The notes under the pieces: model-generated | Seen by the model: only the letters and a program-made list of their open reading frames with translations | Told to the model about the DNA's origin: nothing | Database searches by the model: none | Shown: positions 21,697 to 31,739 of the stretch, piece by piece | How the letters are laid out: each line of letters starts with the position of its first letter | Numbering within the stretch: position 1 is the stretch's first letter | Made by a program: the position numbers and the translations under genes | Origin: Dendrolimus kikuchii | Lineage: Eukaryota; Arthropoda; Insecta; Lepidoptera; Lasiocampidae | Assembly (NCBI GenBank): GCA_019925095.2 | Contig: CM034405.1 | Coordinates: forward strand, 14,037,401 to 14,101,400 | Reading direction: 5' to 3' | Length of the DNA: 64,000 nt

Positions 21697-21974
21697 ATAT
21701 AATAATTAATCAACTACTCTATATTAAGTTATTGTTAATCTGTATTTATTAATAATAATCTAATCTACTATTATACTATTATGATTTAACTAGGTAACTA
21801 TGTATTAACATAATTGTATGACATGTTCGCAATGTTTGGATAAAAGGCTTTTTCTATCTATTGTAAAGGAAATATATTTCGGAACGCAACATTTAACCTG
21901 TTCATTGCAGATTGAAATACTTGACGGTAAATAAAAGGATATAGTTTTACCATGCATTTATATAGCCATTTGGC

Positions 21975-22205
21975 TATTTACCAGGTGGTAGGGTATTTGC
22001 CTGTCTGGATGGCTATCACCTCTGGTCTAGAGTATGCCACCATAACAACCTTGAGTTGCGTTTCGGCATTAGTGGCTAGGTTCCAGACTTTTCTAAGAGA
22101 GCAGCAGTGCATATCTAGCGCCTTTGATGTTGCAAACATCCATAGGCAATGGTAACCGCTTTCCATCAAGTGAGCCGTCTGCCTGTCTGCTGAACTCATG
22201 CTCTA
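21975..22205 (+). repeat. SINE-like repeat, copy 1
   Basis: CAGGTGGTAGGGTATTTGCC, then TTGATGTTGCAAACATCCAT, GGTAACCGCTT.CCATCAAGTG and GCCGTCTGCCTGTCTGCTGA. The second half recurs at 35,962-36,080, where it ends in a poly(A) run. This is a tail I recognise from lepidopteran SINE/LINE 3' ends. Confidence 0.6.
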
Positions 22206-22930
22206 AAAAAATATAGTACATAGTTTAAGTTTAAGAAATAAAAATACTTCGTGGACAATTACTCCTTAGATGTTAAGGAAATTGTAGGATATTGATTGTT
22301 TTTAATAAAGTACAAGTGTGGTTCTGTGGAAAATCTTAAATGTTTAGTGAAATGCCAGTTTTCGAGCTGCTATAAGTGTTATGTAGTTTGGCACCACTCA
22401 ATAACGTATAAATTAGATGAGATTGGGTTTAACAACTGAAATTCAGAAGAAATATCTATAACATAGGTTCATAAGAATGTTTACCACAGTTTGAGCAGTA
22501 GTATTAATAATTAAGAAGCCAAAATAGCAATAAAAAGCAAAAGTGACTACTAATATAATGTGTGTATTTTTGTTAGTCACTTTTGTATTTTAATACTACA
22601 TATTATAATAAAATAGAGTGATAATTATTAAGAAATCACGTAATTATGTTATATAAATATATAATTACCGTCAGGTACTAGCAAGGTAATATTCAGTTGT
22701 AAGTATCACTTAAAATAATTTTAAATAATGAATATGTATTTTTCTAAGTTAAATTTTAATTGCACTTTAGCGTTTTTAAAATCATGAGTGCTATATATAG
22801 CACAAGACATCATGAGCTCATACGAAACTTAGTTAATAGACCATTATACAACTAGTAGGACAGTAAGGGTAATAAGTTAAAACATATTAGCCACCCCGAA
22901 AAAAAATGCCAATCGAATGTGTCATTAATG
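22206..22930. other. No gene seen
   Basis: AT-rich, only chance frames. Confidence 0.4.
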
Positions 22931-23140
22931 AGATGTGTGCATATCATCGTCAAGCCATAGTTATCCACTGCTGGACATAGGTCTCCCCAAGTTTGCTCCA
23001 CTTATCCCTGTCGGCTTTTTTTATCCAGTATCCACCGGCCAGCTTGAGTGGGTCGTAGATCCACTAACTATGAGGGCGGTCTATGCTAAGTTGCCGAAAC
23101 AAGGTCTTCACTCCAGAACTCTGTTCCATTGGTCCTGAGG
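22931..23140. repeat. Dispersed repeat (CCACTGCTGGACATAGGTCT)
   Basis: The phrase CCACTGCTGGACATAGGTCTCC, with TATCATCGTCAAGCC before it, belongs to a very abundant lepidopteran repeat type (a LINE 3' tail or SINE). The open frame across it has no protein-like character. Confidence 0.55.
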
Positions 23141-23851
23141 CAAATTTGACGTAGCCCCTACGTTACTACTACTATAGTTTAATAATTTTGCGAGCTATGT
23201 CGGTAATCTTAATTCTCTTACGGATATCTTCATTTGTGATTTTATCCATATGAGACACGCGACATACTCCCTGCATAACCCGTTCTAAAACATATCTACA
23301 ACTTCAGCAGTTCGTCGCGTAGATAAAACAATGTCCCAACCTTTATGAATACAGTTTTGGAGTAATATTCAGTAATATTTATTTTAAAAATAAGTTGAAG
23401 CGCGGCCGACACGTCACACGAACCAATGGACCGGGGAATGGAGATGAAAAGATTTAAATTTATTCATCGCGTTAATGAATACAGATTGTTTCAAATGTTT
23501 TGTAACCTATATCGTTGGTAATTGTAACGTAATCTACGTATTACAGGATTTATATTCGTTTGGCCATTTCATAAAATATGTAATTTACTACTGTCCAAAA
23601 TATTAAGTTCTTACTCTACTACAATTGTTATGGATAAAATATATATGTAAATGTATGTATATTACTTCTGAATTTTATGTTTCATTGCTTCAAGTGAAAC
23701 TTTGGGGCTCGTATTATGCTTATGAAATATATAGCTATAGTTTGTAAAAATTTCACTTTGTGTGTGAACGTAATTTTATTCCGACGCGTGTTCCTTTTTC
23801 ATGGCAATGAACTGCATGAAATTTTGTTATACCTACACGTCTATATTAAAT
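23141..23851. other. No gene seen
   Basis: AT-rich, no recognised element. Confidence 0.35.
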
Positions 23852-24061
23852 ACTAGCGTCCCGGCGCGGTTTCACCCGCGCTCTGTCCCGCTCCCGTGCG
23901 ACGCTATATACTAGCGTCATGTTATATAGCCTATAACACTCCCTGTTAATGTAGCTTTCAAGCAGTAAATGAATTTTAAAAATCGGTTTAGTAGATCCAG
24001 AGATTACCCCCTACAACGTCACAAACTCACAAACTTTACCTCTTTATAATATTACTATAGA
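23852..24061. repeat. Dispersed repeat (CTAGCGTCCCGGCGCGGTTTC type)
   Basis: Starts ACTAGCGTCCCGGCGCGG, contains ATATAGCCTATAACACTCC and ends CTTTATAATATTACTATAG. I recognise this as a common lepidopteran non-autonomous element with a GC-rich head. Confidence 0.5.
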
Positions 24062-24167
24062 TTGAAATAATGAGATATGTACTAGTGAAGTGTTCAATAA
24101 GCAAAAATATATTGGTTTGGAAAAAAAAGTGATTTAAATTTCTAAAAACCATATAACGGCTCTAATG

Positions 24168-24229
24168 GTCTCTCTTTTATACAAAATACGTAATCAACCA
24201 CGGTTACGTATTTTGTATAAAAGAGAGAC
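24168..24229. repeat. Perfect 26-bp hairpin
   Basis: Arm 24,168-24,193 (GTCTCTCTTTTATACAAAAT..) and arm 24,204-24,229 are perfect reverse complements around a 10-base loop. No similarity at the arm edges. Confidence 0.9.
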
Positions 24230-24290
24230 AGAGGCACTATCTATTACGTACAGAAAATACAATATTTTCTGCGATATAATATCTAAAGTT

Positions 24291-24709
24291 AATCTGTTGC
24301 TGTTCGTTAGACTCGCTAAAACTCGAGAACGGCTGGACTGATTTGGCTAATTTTGGTTTTGAATTATTTGTGGAAGTCCAGGGAAGGTTTAAAAGGTGAG
24401 TAAATATGAAAAAAATGGTTGGAATATAGTAAAAACAACAATTTCACTTTCTCTTAGAAACTATTCCTACCTGTCAAACATTTGATGTTCGTCCTGTCGT
24501 TTAGAAATCAATTAAATTGAAAAGTCGTTCAGAACTCAAATTATTTTTTTTTTTTTTATTTTTTTGATTTTGAATATGAAACGTTTGATGTTCGTTCCGG
24601 TTAAGTTTTGACCACATTTTATACTAAAACTGAAACATTCTGCAATTATCATTCAGCTTTTTTATTTATTGATTTTGAGGCGGTACGAGGTTTGCCGGGT
24701 CAGCTAGTA
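24291..24709. repeat. Dispersed non-autonomous element of about 420 bp
   Basis: Begins AATCTGTTGCTGTTCGTTAG, then ACTCGAGAACGGCTGGACTG, and ends TTTGCCGGGTCAGCTAGT. I know this phrase set from many moth and butterfly introns; Helitron-like or RTE-derived origin is possible. It has an A/T-only internal tract. Confidence 0.5.
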
Positions 24710-25033
24710 ATTATATATAAACTTTATATTAATATATAAAGTTTACGTGAATGAGAGTAAACGGAACTTTGTGAAATTTATTAAGTATGTATGTATGTAT
24801 TTTGGTAAAGGTAATCACGGAAAAGAATTATTTTGGAAAGTAGGATAACTTCCCTCGAATTTAAAGGTTCAAATTTTATACGAGCGAGGCCGCCTAGATA
24901 ACTAAATAATGATAATTTACGCTTTGCATAGGTATAGTCTGCGCCAAACTGCGCAAGAAACAATTTTCATTTCAAAAACTAGACTTGCGCTACCTCCTGC
25001 AGCTTTTCTGGAAATTACATGAAGGGCTATAGG
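24710..25033. other. No gene seen; (ATGT)n tract
   Basis: Contains a short ATGT tetranucleotide repeat at about 24,785-24,800 and the left flank of LINE copy 2. Confidence 0.4.
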
Positions 25034-25045
25034 CGTCTACTAGGT
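25034..25045. repeat. Target-site duplication, left, LINE copy 2
   Basis: CGTCTACTAGGT, matching 30,399-30,410. Confidence 0.92.
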
Positions 25046-25116
25046 TTTTATTTGGACTTGACTTTATGTTGTTGGTCCGAAGACCTTACAACTTTACCGG
25101 GGTCTTTGGGGCGAGT

Positions 25117-25135
25117 GCCTTCGCGAAGCGAAGGC
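25117..25135 (-). repeat. 3'-UTR stem-loop of Jockey LINE, copy 2
   Basis: The same GCCTTCGC / GCGAAGGC stem with three-base loop as at 3032-3050. Confidence 0.7.
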
Positions 25136-25414
25136 GCTCGAGCCCGGGGGGCAACTTGCTCGAGGGAGCTCCCTAAGGAGTTTTACCTCGGCTGGACTGT
25201 TGCCATGAATGGGGAATGAATTTAATGATGCCCACCATAGGGCGACACAAAATACTAATTGAGAACGGGCGACGGGTAATATAAAGCCCGAAGGGAAGGA
25301 TCACGGCGGGCCGGGATCGGTGGTTTGCGGTGGCCTACGCTATCTTACTGCCGTTTCGCAACGTGTTATGGCTGGGAGAGAAGAAACGGCGAAAGAAACT
25401 TCCCAGCAACACGC

Positions 25415-28336
25415 CTAGTCTATCCTGTGGGGTGAGCTATGTCTCCTAGCGTCCCTCGCGGGGACGTGGAGAGATCTTGATTGGCGGCGTCTGAGACGCC
25501 GCCGTCTGTGTCTGTCTGTCGGTGCCTGCCAGCCTACTGTTCTAACCGTGGGCGGACTGATCCGGGCCAGCCGTTTCGTAATAACGTCGACTCTGTCCGT
25601 CAGGACGTTACGCGGTCGTCGCACAAGAGCCTTTCGACGAGGCTTATAATCGGACGCGGACACGACGAGCGGATTTCGATGGTGCGGCGCGAGATCGAAA
25701 TACTTACGCGAGAGCGACGTAATGTAGTTTTTGATGGAGGGAAGCTCCAGATCGCGGTGGAGGTCGACGTTACGCATATAGAGGGGAGCACCGACGGCTC
25801 TGCGCATGAATTTATTCTGCACGATTTGCAGTTTATCTAAAAGGGCAGGCTTGACATGGCCGAATACCACACTCGCGTATGTCATGATCGGGAGGATGCA
25901 TGTTTTATACAGAGTAAGCTTGTGTCTGAGGGACATTTTGCTTCGTTTGTCTATCATGGGTGCTAAACGACCCATCACAAATCGCGCTCTATTTCGGACT
26001 ATAGTGATATGCTCGTTGAAGCGCAAGTTCCGATCTAGGGTGACACCAAGATATTTGGTGTACTTTGCCCAAGGGATTTGTTGGTCATAGAGCGAAATGG
26101 TTTTTTGGCGAAGGCTAGCGCGTTTGGGGGAGCGAAGCGTGCCCGGGGAAAAGAACATTGCTGCGCTTTTCTCCGGGTTTACCTCTATCCTCCATTTGCG
26201 AAACCATTCGCCTAGTTCTGTGACAGCTGTCTGCAGCCGGATGCAAGCCATTTGTCGGTTTTGATCTGATGTATAGAGTGCGGTGTCATCCGCAAAGAGG
26301 GCCAACTCCACATCTGGAGTTTTTGGGATGTCGCTGGTGTACAGCGTGAAGAGTAGTGGCGACAGGGCCGAGCCCTGTGGTACACCGGCTGTGAGTGGGT
26401 GAGGGGACGAGCGCGTTCCCTCCACTCGAAAACGGAAGCTACGACCTAGGAGGAAGTCTCGCAAGATGAGCACGAGTCTGTCTGGCATACCGAACTGGTA
26501 CAGCTTGTAAATCAAGCCGTTGTGCCAGACCTTGTCGAAGGCTTTTGCTACGTCTAGAAACAGTGCGGCTGTTCCTATAGGGCGGGGGCGATGGGCAAAG
26601 TGAGATAATATGTGCTCCGTGATGCGGTGCACCTGTTGGACGCATGAGTGTCTGGCACGGAAGCCAAATTGCTCATCGGGTATTAGATGTTTGCTGAAGG
26701 CAAAATCTCTAAGTCGAGAGAGGATGACCCTCTCGTAAAGCTTGCTGAGTGCGCTCAGTAGGCTGATTGGACGGTAGCTAGACGGTTTATTAGCCGGTTT
26801 TCCCGGCTTGTGAATACCGATGACATCTGCTTCCTTCCAGATCGCGGGAAAGGAGCAGTTTGTTATGGCGGCATTGAAGATGCTCACTAGAATTATAATT
26901 AGATGGGCGGGTAGGAGTTTTAAAACGCGATTGTTGATGCCATCGGTCCCTGGGGCCTTTCGCGGTTTGAGAGACTTGATCAGATCTTGCACTTCTTCGA
27001 CCGTGACCGTGTCGAGTGTGGTTTCCGCTGGTAAGGAGGATCTACGTTCGACCTCGGAGTCTACCTCCGTCAGGTGTGACTGGTCGACGTTTTGCGTAGT
27101 GGGGGAGCATTGAAGCTCTAGACTCTGAGCAAGGCACTCGGCCTTCTCCTCGTCATCGAACGCCTCGGTGTTGTCGGCTCTTTCTAGCGCGGGTATGACA
27201 GTAAGGGTGTCTGATTTGAGAGCTCTAGCCAGCTTCCAGTATGCCTGGTGAGTTGGCTCGATATCCCTCAACGTTCTGTCCCAACGTTGTTCCCTGACTT
27301 CCCGGATACGTAGTTTGACCTCGCGCTCTAGTTCGCGGAGTCGGACTCTGTTATCCTCGGTGGGATATCTGTCGTGAGCTCTGGAGGCGGCTCTCTTTTC
27401 CCTCAGCAGTACCCTCACCTCGTCCGGCAGGCATAAGTGGCGGTCATCCTCCACTGGCACCTGCCTGGACGAGTTCCGCACTGCGGATTGAAGGTGGCTG
27501 GTGAGGGCCTCGATTGCCGTCTCCGTGTCATGGCGGGACACGATGTGGTCCGGGATGCGGTCCAGGTCTTGTGAGCTGGTTGCCTTGAGGAGGGTCTCAA
27601 GTCTCAACCAATCCACAGAGGTCCTAGTTTCAGATGTCTGGTCTGTCTGTGGTCCTAATCTGAGGATAACCGGACGATGGTCCGAGTCGATATCGTCCAT
27701 CGTTTCGATCGAATGGAACTGAAGGGTTACGCCCCTCAGTAATGCTAGGTCGAGAGTGTTTGGGGTCCCCCAGTCGCGGTTGGGGGGGTATCTTGTGGGG
27801 GTCATGGGAGTTAGTATATCAAACAAAAGATTGTCTGATATATTTATTAGGGCTCTGCCATTGGGGTTAGTGGTATTGCAATTCCACTGCTCGTGTTTGC
27901 AATTCAGATCTCCGGCTATAATAACAGCCGGGCCTAAGTTGAATAGGGTTTCTAGGTCTTTCTTAATAAGGGTTTTTTGGCATGCGAGGTATGCTGAAAC
28001 TATGACTAGAGGTTGGTGGCCAGTCATTGCTAGTCTGCAGGCGGATACCTCCATACCGTCTAGTGGGGGGGTGACTACAGGCATGCAGTGTAGGGATCTT
28101 CTGAAATAGATCAGGGTGCCGCCACCACGGCCTACCCTGTCATGTCTAGTGATCCGATAGTTAGAGATCTTTGGATCTCTATTACTCGGTTTCAGGAAGG
28201 TCTCCTGTACTAGTAGTATATCTACTTGATTGGTAACCAGGAAGTCATGGACCAAGTCGCGCTGGTTTCGAAGGCCATTGGCGTTATAAGTCGCCAGAGT
28301 CAATGAGCGTGGTTTATTTCTACCTACATGCGCCAT
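25415..28336 (-). CDS. Jockey-clade LINE ORF2: endonuclease-reverse transcriptase
   Basis: 973 residues, fully open, identical to the copy 1 product except one Leu-to-Gln change in ASLRQKTIS. Endonuclease residues (N18, E45, D143, N145, D219, H220) and the RT FADD box (681-684) are all retained. The copy has lost ORF1 by a frameshift, so its ORF2 product would need ORF1 protein supplied by another copy such as copy 1. Confidence 0.96.
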   Translation of the reverse strand: MAHVGRNKPRSLTLATYNANGLRNQRDLVHDFLVTNQVDILLVQETFLKPSNRDPKISNYRITRHDRVGRGGGTLIYFRRSLHCMPVVTPPLDGMEVSACRLAMTGHQPLVIVSAYLACQKTLIKKDLETLFNLGPAVIIAGDLNCKHEQWNCNTTNPNGRALINISDNLLFDILTPMTPTRYPPNRDWGTPNTLDLALLRGVTLQFHSIETMDDIDSDHRPVILRLGPQTDQTSETRTSVDWLRLETLLKATSSQDLDRIPDHIVSRHDTETAIEALTSHLQSAVRNSSRQVPVEDDRHLCLPDEVRVLLREKRAASRAHDRYPTEDNRVRLRELEREVKLRIREVREQRWDRTLRDIEPTHQAYWKLARALKSDTLTVIPALERADNTEAFDDEEKAECLAQSLELQCSPTTQNVDQSHLTEVDSEVERRSSLPAETTLDTVTVEEVQDLIKSLKPRKAPGTDGINNRVLKLLPAHLIIILVSIFNAAITNCSFPAIWKEADVIGIHKPGKPANKPSSYRPISLLSALSKLYERVILSRLRDFAFSKHLIPDEQFGFRARHSCVQQVHRITEHILSHFAHRPRPIGTAALFLDVAKAFDKVWHNGLIYKLYQFGMPDRLVLILRDFLLGRSFRFRVEGTRSSPHPLTAGVPQGSALSPLLFTLYTSDIPKTPDVELALFADDTALYTSDQNRQMACIRLQTAVTELGEWFRKWRIEVNPEKSAAMFFSPGTLRSPKRASLRQKTISLYDQQIPWAKYTKYLGVTLDRNLRFNEHITIVRNRARFVMGRLAPMIDKRSKMSLRHKLTLYKTCILPIMTYASVVFGHVKPALLDKLQIVQNKFMRRAVGAPLYMRNVDLHRDLELPSIKNYITSLSRKYFDLAPHHRNPLVVSASDYKPRRKALVRRPRNVLTDRVDVITKRLARISPPTVRTVGWQAPTDRHRRRRLRRRQSRSLHVPARDARRHSSPHRID

Positions 28337-28373
28337 TTGTTACCGGTAACAATAATTTGACTAGGTTGTTTAG

Positions 28374-30270
28374 TTACAACGATCTAAGTATTTGGAGGAG
28401 GTACGCGTGATCCATTTCGATCACGAGTTGATCCCGGAGGGAGGGTTGTGTTGACTCTGAAACTTGCCTCAGTTTCCGAGCCAAGAGTTGGACCTCTTGC
28501 AGGTCGAAGGGCAAGTTCTTGGCGAATTTAGTCGCCAAAGCTAAGTCCTCCGCTATAGAGTGGTGGGCCGATGGCCCTGAAGGTCCCTTAGAAATGGGGG
28601 CGAGGGCGGGGGCGGGGGTGGCCGAGGGTAGGCCGGCCATAACTGGGGCACGCGTCCTTAGCGGAGGGAACGCTTCCGTCGTGGGAAGACCCGTCCAGTG
28701 GTTTACCACTGGGGGGGGGGGCCGCCACGAATGCGGGTTTGTTCGGCACTTTTCTAGTGCCTTTTTGGGCATTGCCCTTTCCGACCTTACGTTTGGGTCG
28801 GGGGGCGGCAGGGCAGCCTCTGTAGTTAGCGGGGTGACCCGCTTGGCCGCAGAGGATGCAGCTCGGTGGCTCCGGGGAGTCCCGGGTGCGAGTGCACTCC
28901 GAGGTCCCGTGGTCGCCCAGGCACTTGACGCACCTGGGACGGGATTGACAATGTAGGGCAGAGTGCCCATAAAGTTGGCAGCGATGACACTGCCGCAGTG
29001 TATGTTTTTCGTGTGGACGTTCCACACGAAGGCCAGAGAGGCCACAGACCTTCTCAAGATCGAAGATCTTTTTCCCCTCTGGGGAGAGGTCGAGGACAAC
29101 CAATACTAGGTTTAGAGGGGACTTTGTGGCGTCGCCTCTGTGCATACGGTGCACTTCGTGCACTGGTAGGGCTTGGGACTTAAGGTCCTCTAGAATATAG
29201 GAACTTTCAATTTCCTGAGGAAGTCCGCGGATTACAGCCCGAAGGCGTTTTTCTTCTGGCAGGGCGTAAGTGTAGTAACCGATTTTACGGTCACATAATA
29301 AAGTAGTTAGGGCGCGGTGGTCACTTGAAGACGTGACCATAACTTTGATGCCGTGTTGAGTATCACGGGCTTCCTTTATGGAGATTGCCTTACCTGGCAG
29401 TTCTTTAGCGAGTTGAAGCCAATGGGCTTTCTCGCGGATGGTCAGGGGTGGCGGCGGGCGTTGTGAAGGTGGCCCAGGGCGGCTGGAAGGTGCCGCTGTC
29501 GGTGTTGTGCCCGCTGTTGGGGCGGGGTTGGGGGGGACCTCCCTCTGGGTCTTACGTTTTTTAGTACGATTAACGGTTATAAAACCGTCATCGTCTTCGC
29601 GGTCTAAGGGGATGTTCGCGGGAGGCGCGACATCCATAGGAGTAATTTCATCGGCCGGTGGAAGAGGGGCATCCCTGAGGTTTTGCGGACCTTCAGAGGA
29701 TAAATCGATTTCTCGACGAGAATCGATTACGCGATGGATGGGCGAACGTGAACGCGATGTCGTCGAACTCGCAGAGCTCGAACGCGGTTTTGTCGATGCG
29801 GAACCGCGAGAAAACGAGGCGCGCGACTTTGGTGCCACACGATGGGCATCGTTGAGCGGGGGTGCGGGCGGCGGGCGCACTGGTAACGCAGCGGGTATGG
29901 ATGCGGGGGGCGCGGGCGCTACGGCAGAGTGCAGGTGGACCGCGGTAAGCGCGGCGGCGGGGGTTGCGGGGCGTGCGCTAGTCGCGGCAGGTGCGATGGT
30001 CGCGGCAGATGCGGGTGCGGGGAGGGGGGCCTGCGCGGGGGCCCTTTGCACGTGTGACTCGCGGGACACAGGTTTCTCGGAATTAAGTTCCGAAATAACG
30101 GGCACCATTGATTGGGACTCCGGAGTCCTCAAAAATTGGTCGAGAGCTTGAGGGAATTGCTGTCGTAAAAACGACAGCAAACCCTCTAGCAACGATGGGG
30201 AGGGCTCCACGCCGTCCATTGTCCCTGAGGGGGACGAACGATTTGGTGGAAAAACCACCTGATGACGCAC
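28374..30270 (-). pseudogene. Jockey LINE ORF1, frameshifted
   Basis: Matches the 631-residue ORF1 of copy 1 with one residue change noticed (RAIIRGLP to RAVIRGLP), but the plus-strand G run at 28,711-28,721 has 11 G's where copy 1 has 10. The frame from 30,270 therefore runs past the three zinc knuckles and then off-frame, ending at 28,588. The last quarter of the true protein continues in another frame to 28,374. The break falls after the nucleic-acid-binding knuckles, so a C-terminally altered 560-residue protein would be made. The run could also be a sequencing error, since homopolymers are error-prone. Confidence 0.88.
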
Positions 30271-30398
30271 TTTTCACTGCACTGTCACAGAAAAAATACA
30301 GATCGACCGGGTGAACGAACGAACACAACGAACACGAATAACGGACTGCCGAGGCGGAACGGGAGACGTGCGCGCGCGACGAACGACAGCGGGCGAAT

Positions 30399-30410
30399 CG
30401 TCTACTAGGT
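30399..30410. repeat. Target-site duplication, right, LINE copy 2
   Basis: CGTCTACTAGGT, matching 25,034-25,045. Confidence 0.92.
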
Positions 30411-31450
30411 GCTATAGTTTGTCTGCATACAAGAAACTTTACTCACTATTAGATGCTGTTTTATATTCAGGTGTTCGCAACATTGTCTGAATGTTTAGTG
30501 CAGTATTCTGCGGTCGTCGGTCGGTTTATGCAAGAACAGGCAAGCGCACCGCCACCCCTCTCCCAGGGCATTCACCTTGCCTTCCTACTACCGCCTAGGT
30601 ATAAAGTTCTCTACCCGTCTGTTGCCTGATTCTCAAACTTTTATAAGGGTTATGCACTTCATTTGATACGCTTCATGCTCTTCTGTCATGATTTTTTAAA
30701 TGCTTTTAAAAGTGAATTGTTATGGATATCATATTTTTATTATACACATTGCAAACCTGACTTTAACAGTAATAGTGTAAAAACAATACAAAAAATTCAA
30801 GTTAGCAAGCAGCATTTTTTTTATAATAAGTAGGTTTGCAATTACTGTGCTTATGATTCTAGAAACAGTAACCTCCTCATCCAACGGTTTAGCGAGAGCC
30901 TTTCTGTAATGATCGAAGGTCTAAATAGTAAATCTGTTAGGTATATAAATTCCTTATTATAGTAACTAGTTACTTACATCTAAAAGTTTACTTAGCCTTA
31001 TCAAGACGATACCTAGCATATTACATTTTTATATATATTATATATAATTATCATAATAATTTATGTGATGTTTTTTTTTATAAATCATTCTATCTCGAAA
31101 GCAGCTGATTGAGAGTTCTATCCATCTATTATTTTGTCACTGAAATGTTTAAGTGATTGACCACGTACATCTATTTCTGTCTATCTGATGGACTTCTAGT
31201 ATGCTATTTACCTTTTATTATATTATACCTTCAATTTATATGAGTTATACGTTGGTCGTCCAAGAGTACATTAATGACATTTCTGATTTTCTTTCAAAGC
31301 GAAGTTACAACTCAATTCAGCGGGCTTAACAGGCTTTAGGCCGTGAAATTCTCATTATATGTACTAACCATACCAACTATTAAATAAAAAAAGCTTTTAT
31401 TTCCAAATAATACATCGCTAGCTAGATTAAACAAAAACATTTTTTTTATT
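30411..31450. other. No gene seen
   Basis: The first 200 bases (30,530-30,620) are somewhat GC-rich; the remainder is AT-rich with a TA tract near 31,030. No recognised element or gene. Confidence 0.35.
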
Positions 31451-31461
31451 AATACAGAGCG

Positions 31462-31499
31462 TTCCTCCGACAGGGGATGAACATCCCCTGTCGGAGGAA
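31462..31499. repeat. Perfect 18-bp hairpin, two-base loop
   Basis: TTCCTCCGACAGGGGATG (31,462-31,479), AA, then its exact reverse complement (31,482-31,499). GC-rich in an AT-rich setting. Confidence 0.92.
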
Positions 31500-31610
31500 G
31501 ATTCTCCGTGTTATGCCGTGTCTTTAACTCTTTAGCTTTCTGTATCCATAATATCCCTGCTACTATTTGCACCTTCTATATATTTCCATAATTCTATACA
31601 TCATATATAT

Positions 31611-31727
31611 TTCCATCTTCTGAGGGGTTGGCCGCGTCCCCGTTTGCTGTCGCTAAGGTACCAATGTAGGACTCGTTCGCTCAATCTTCTGTCATCTATT
31701 CAAGCTACATGCCCTGTCCACCTCCAC
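31611..31727 (-). pseudogene. LINE reverse-transcriptase C-terminal fragment
   Basis: The minus-strand translation gives RWTGHVA-stop-IDDRRLSERVL followed by HWYLSDSKRGRGQPLRRW. This has the RWxGHVAR...R..VL.W...KRxRGRPxxRW pattern at the end of RTE/BovB-like and related LINE proteins. One in-frame stop replaces a Trp or Arg codon. A short decayed fragment. Confidence 0.7.
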
Positions 31728-31739
31728 TTTAATTTCGCT

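Larger units (their letters stand above)
25046..30398 (-). mobile_element. Full-length Jockey-clade LINE, copy 2
   Basis: Same layout as copy 1, 22,085-22,086 bases downstream: 5' UTR, ORF1 (frameshifted), ORF2 (intact) and 3' UTR with stem-loop. The A-tail is very short (TTTTTATTT on the plus strand). It is flanked by CGTCTACTAGGT at 25,034-25,045 and 30,399-30,410. The different duplications show two independent insertions, not a segmental duplication of one insertion. Confidence 0.95.

Noticed and set aside
21249..21713. 154-codon minus-strand frame
   Set aside because: Lies across a solo-LTR-like repeat and the related copies do not keep the frame.
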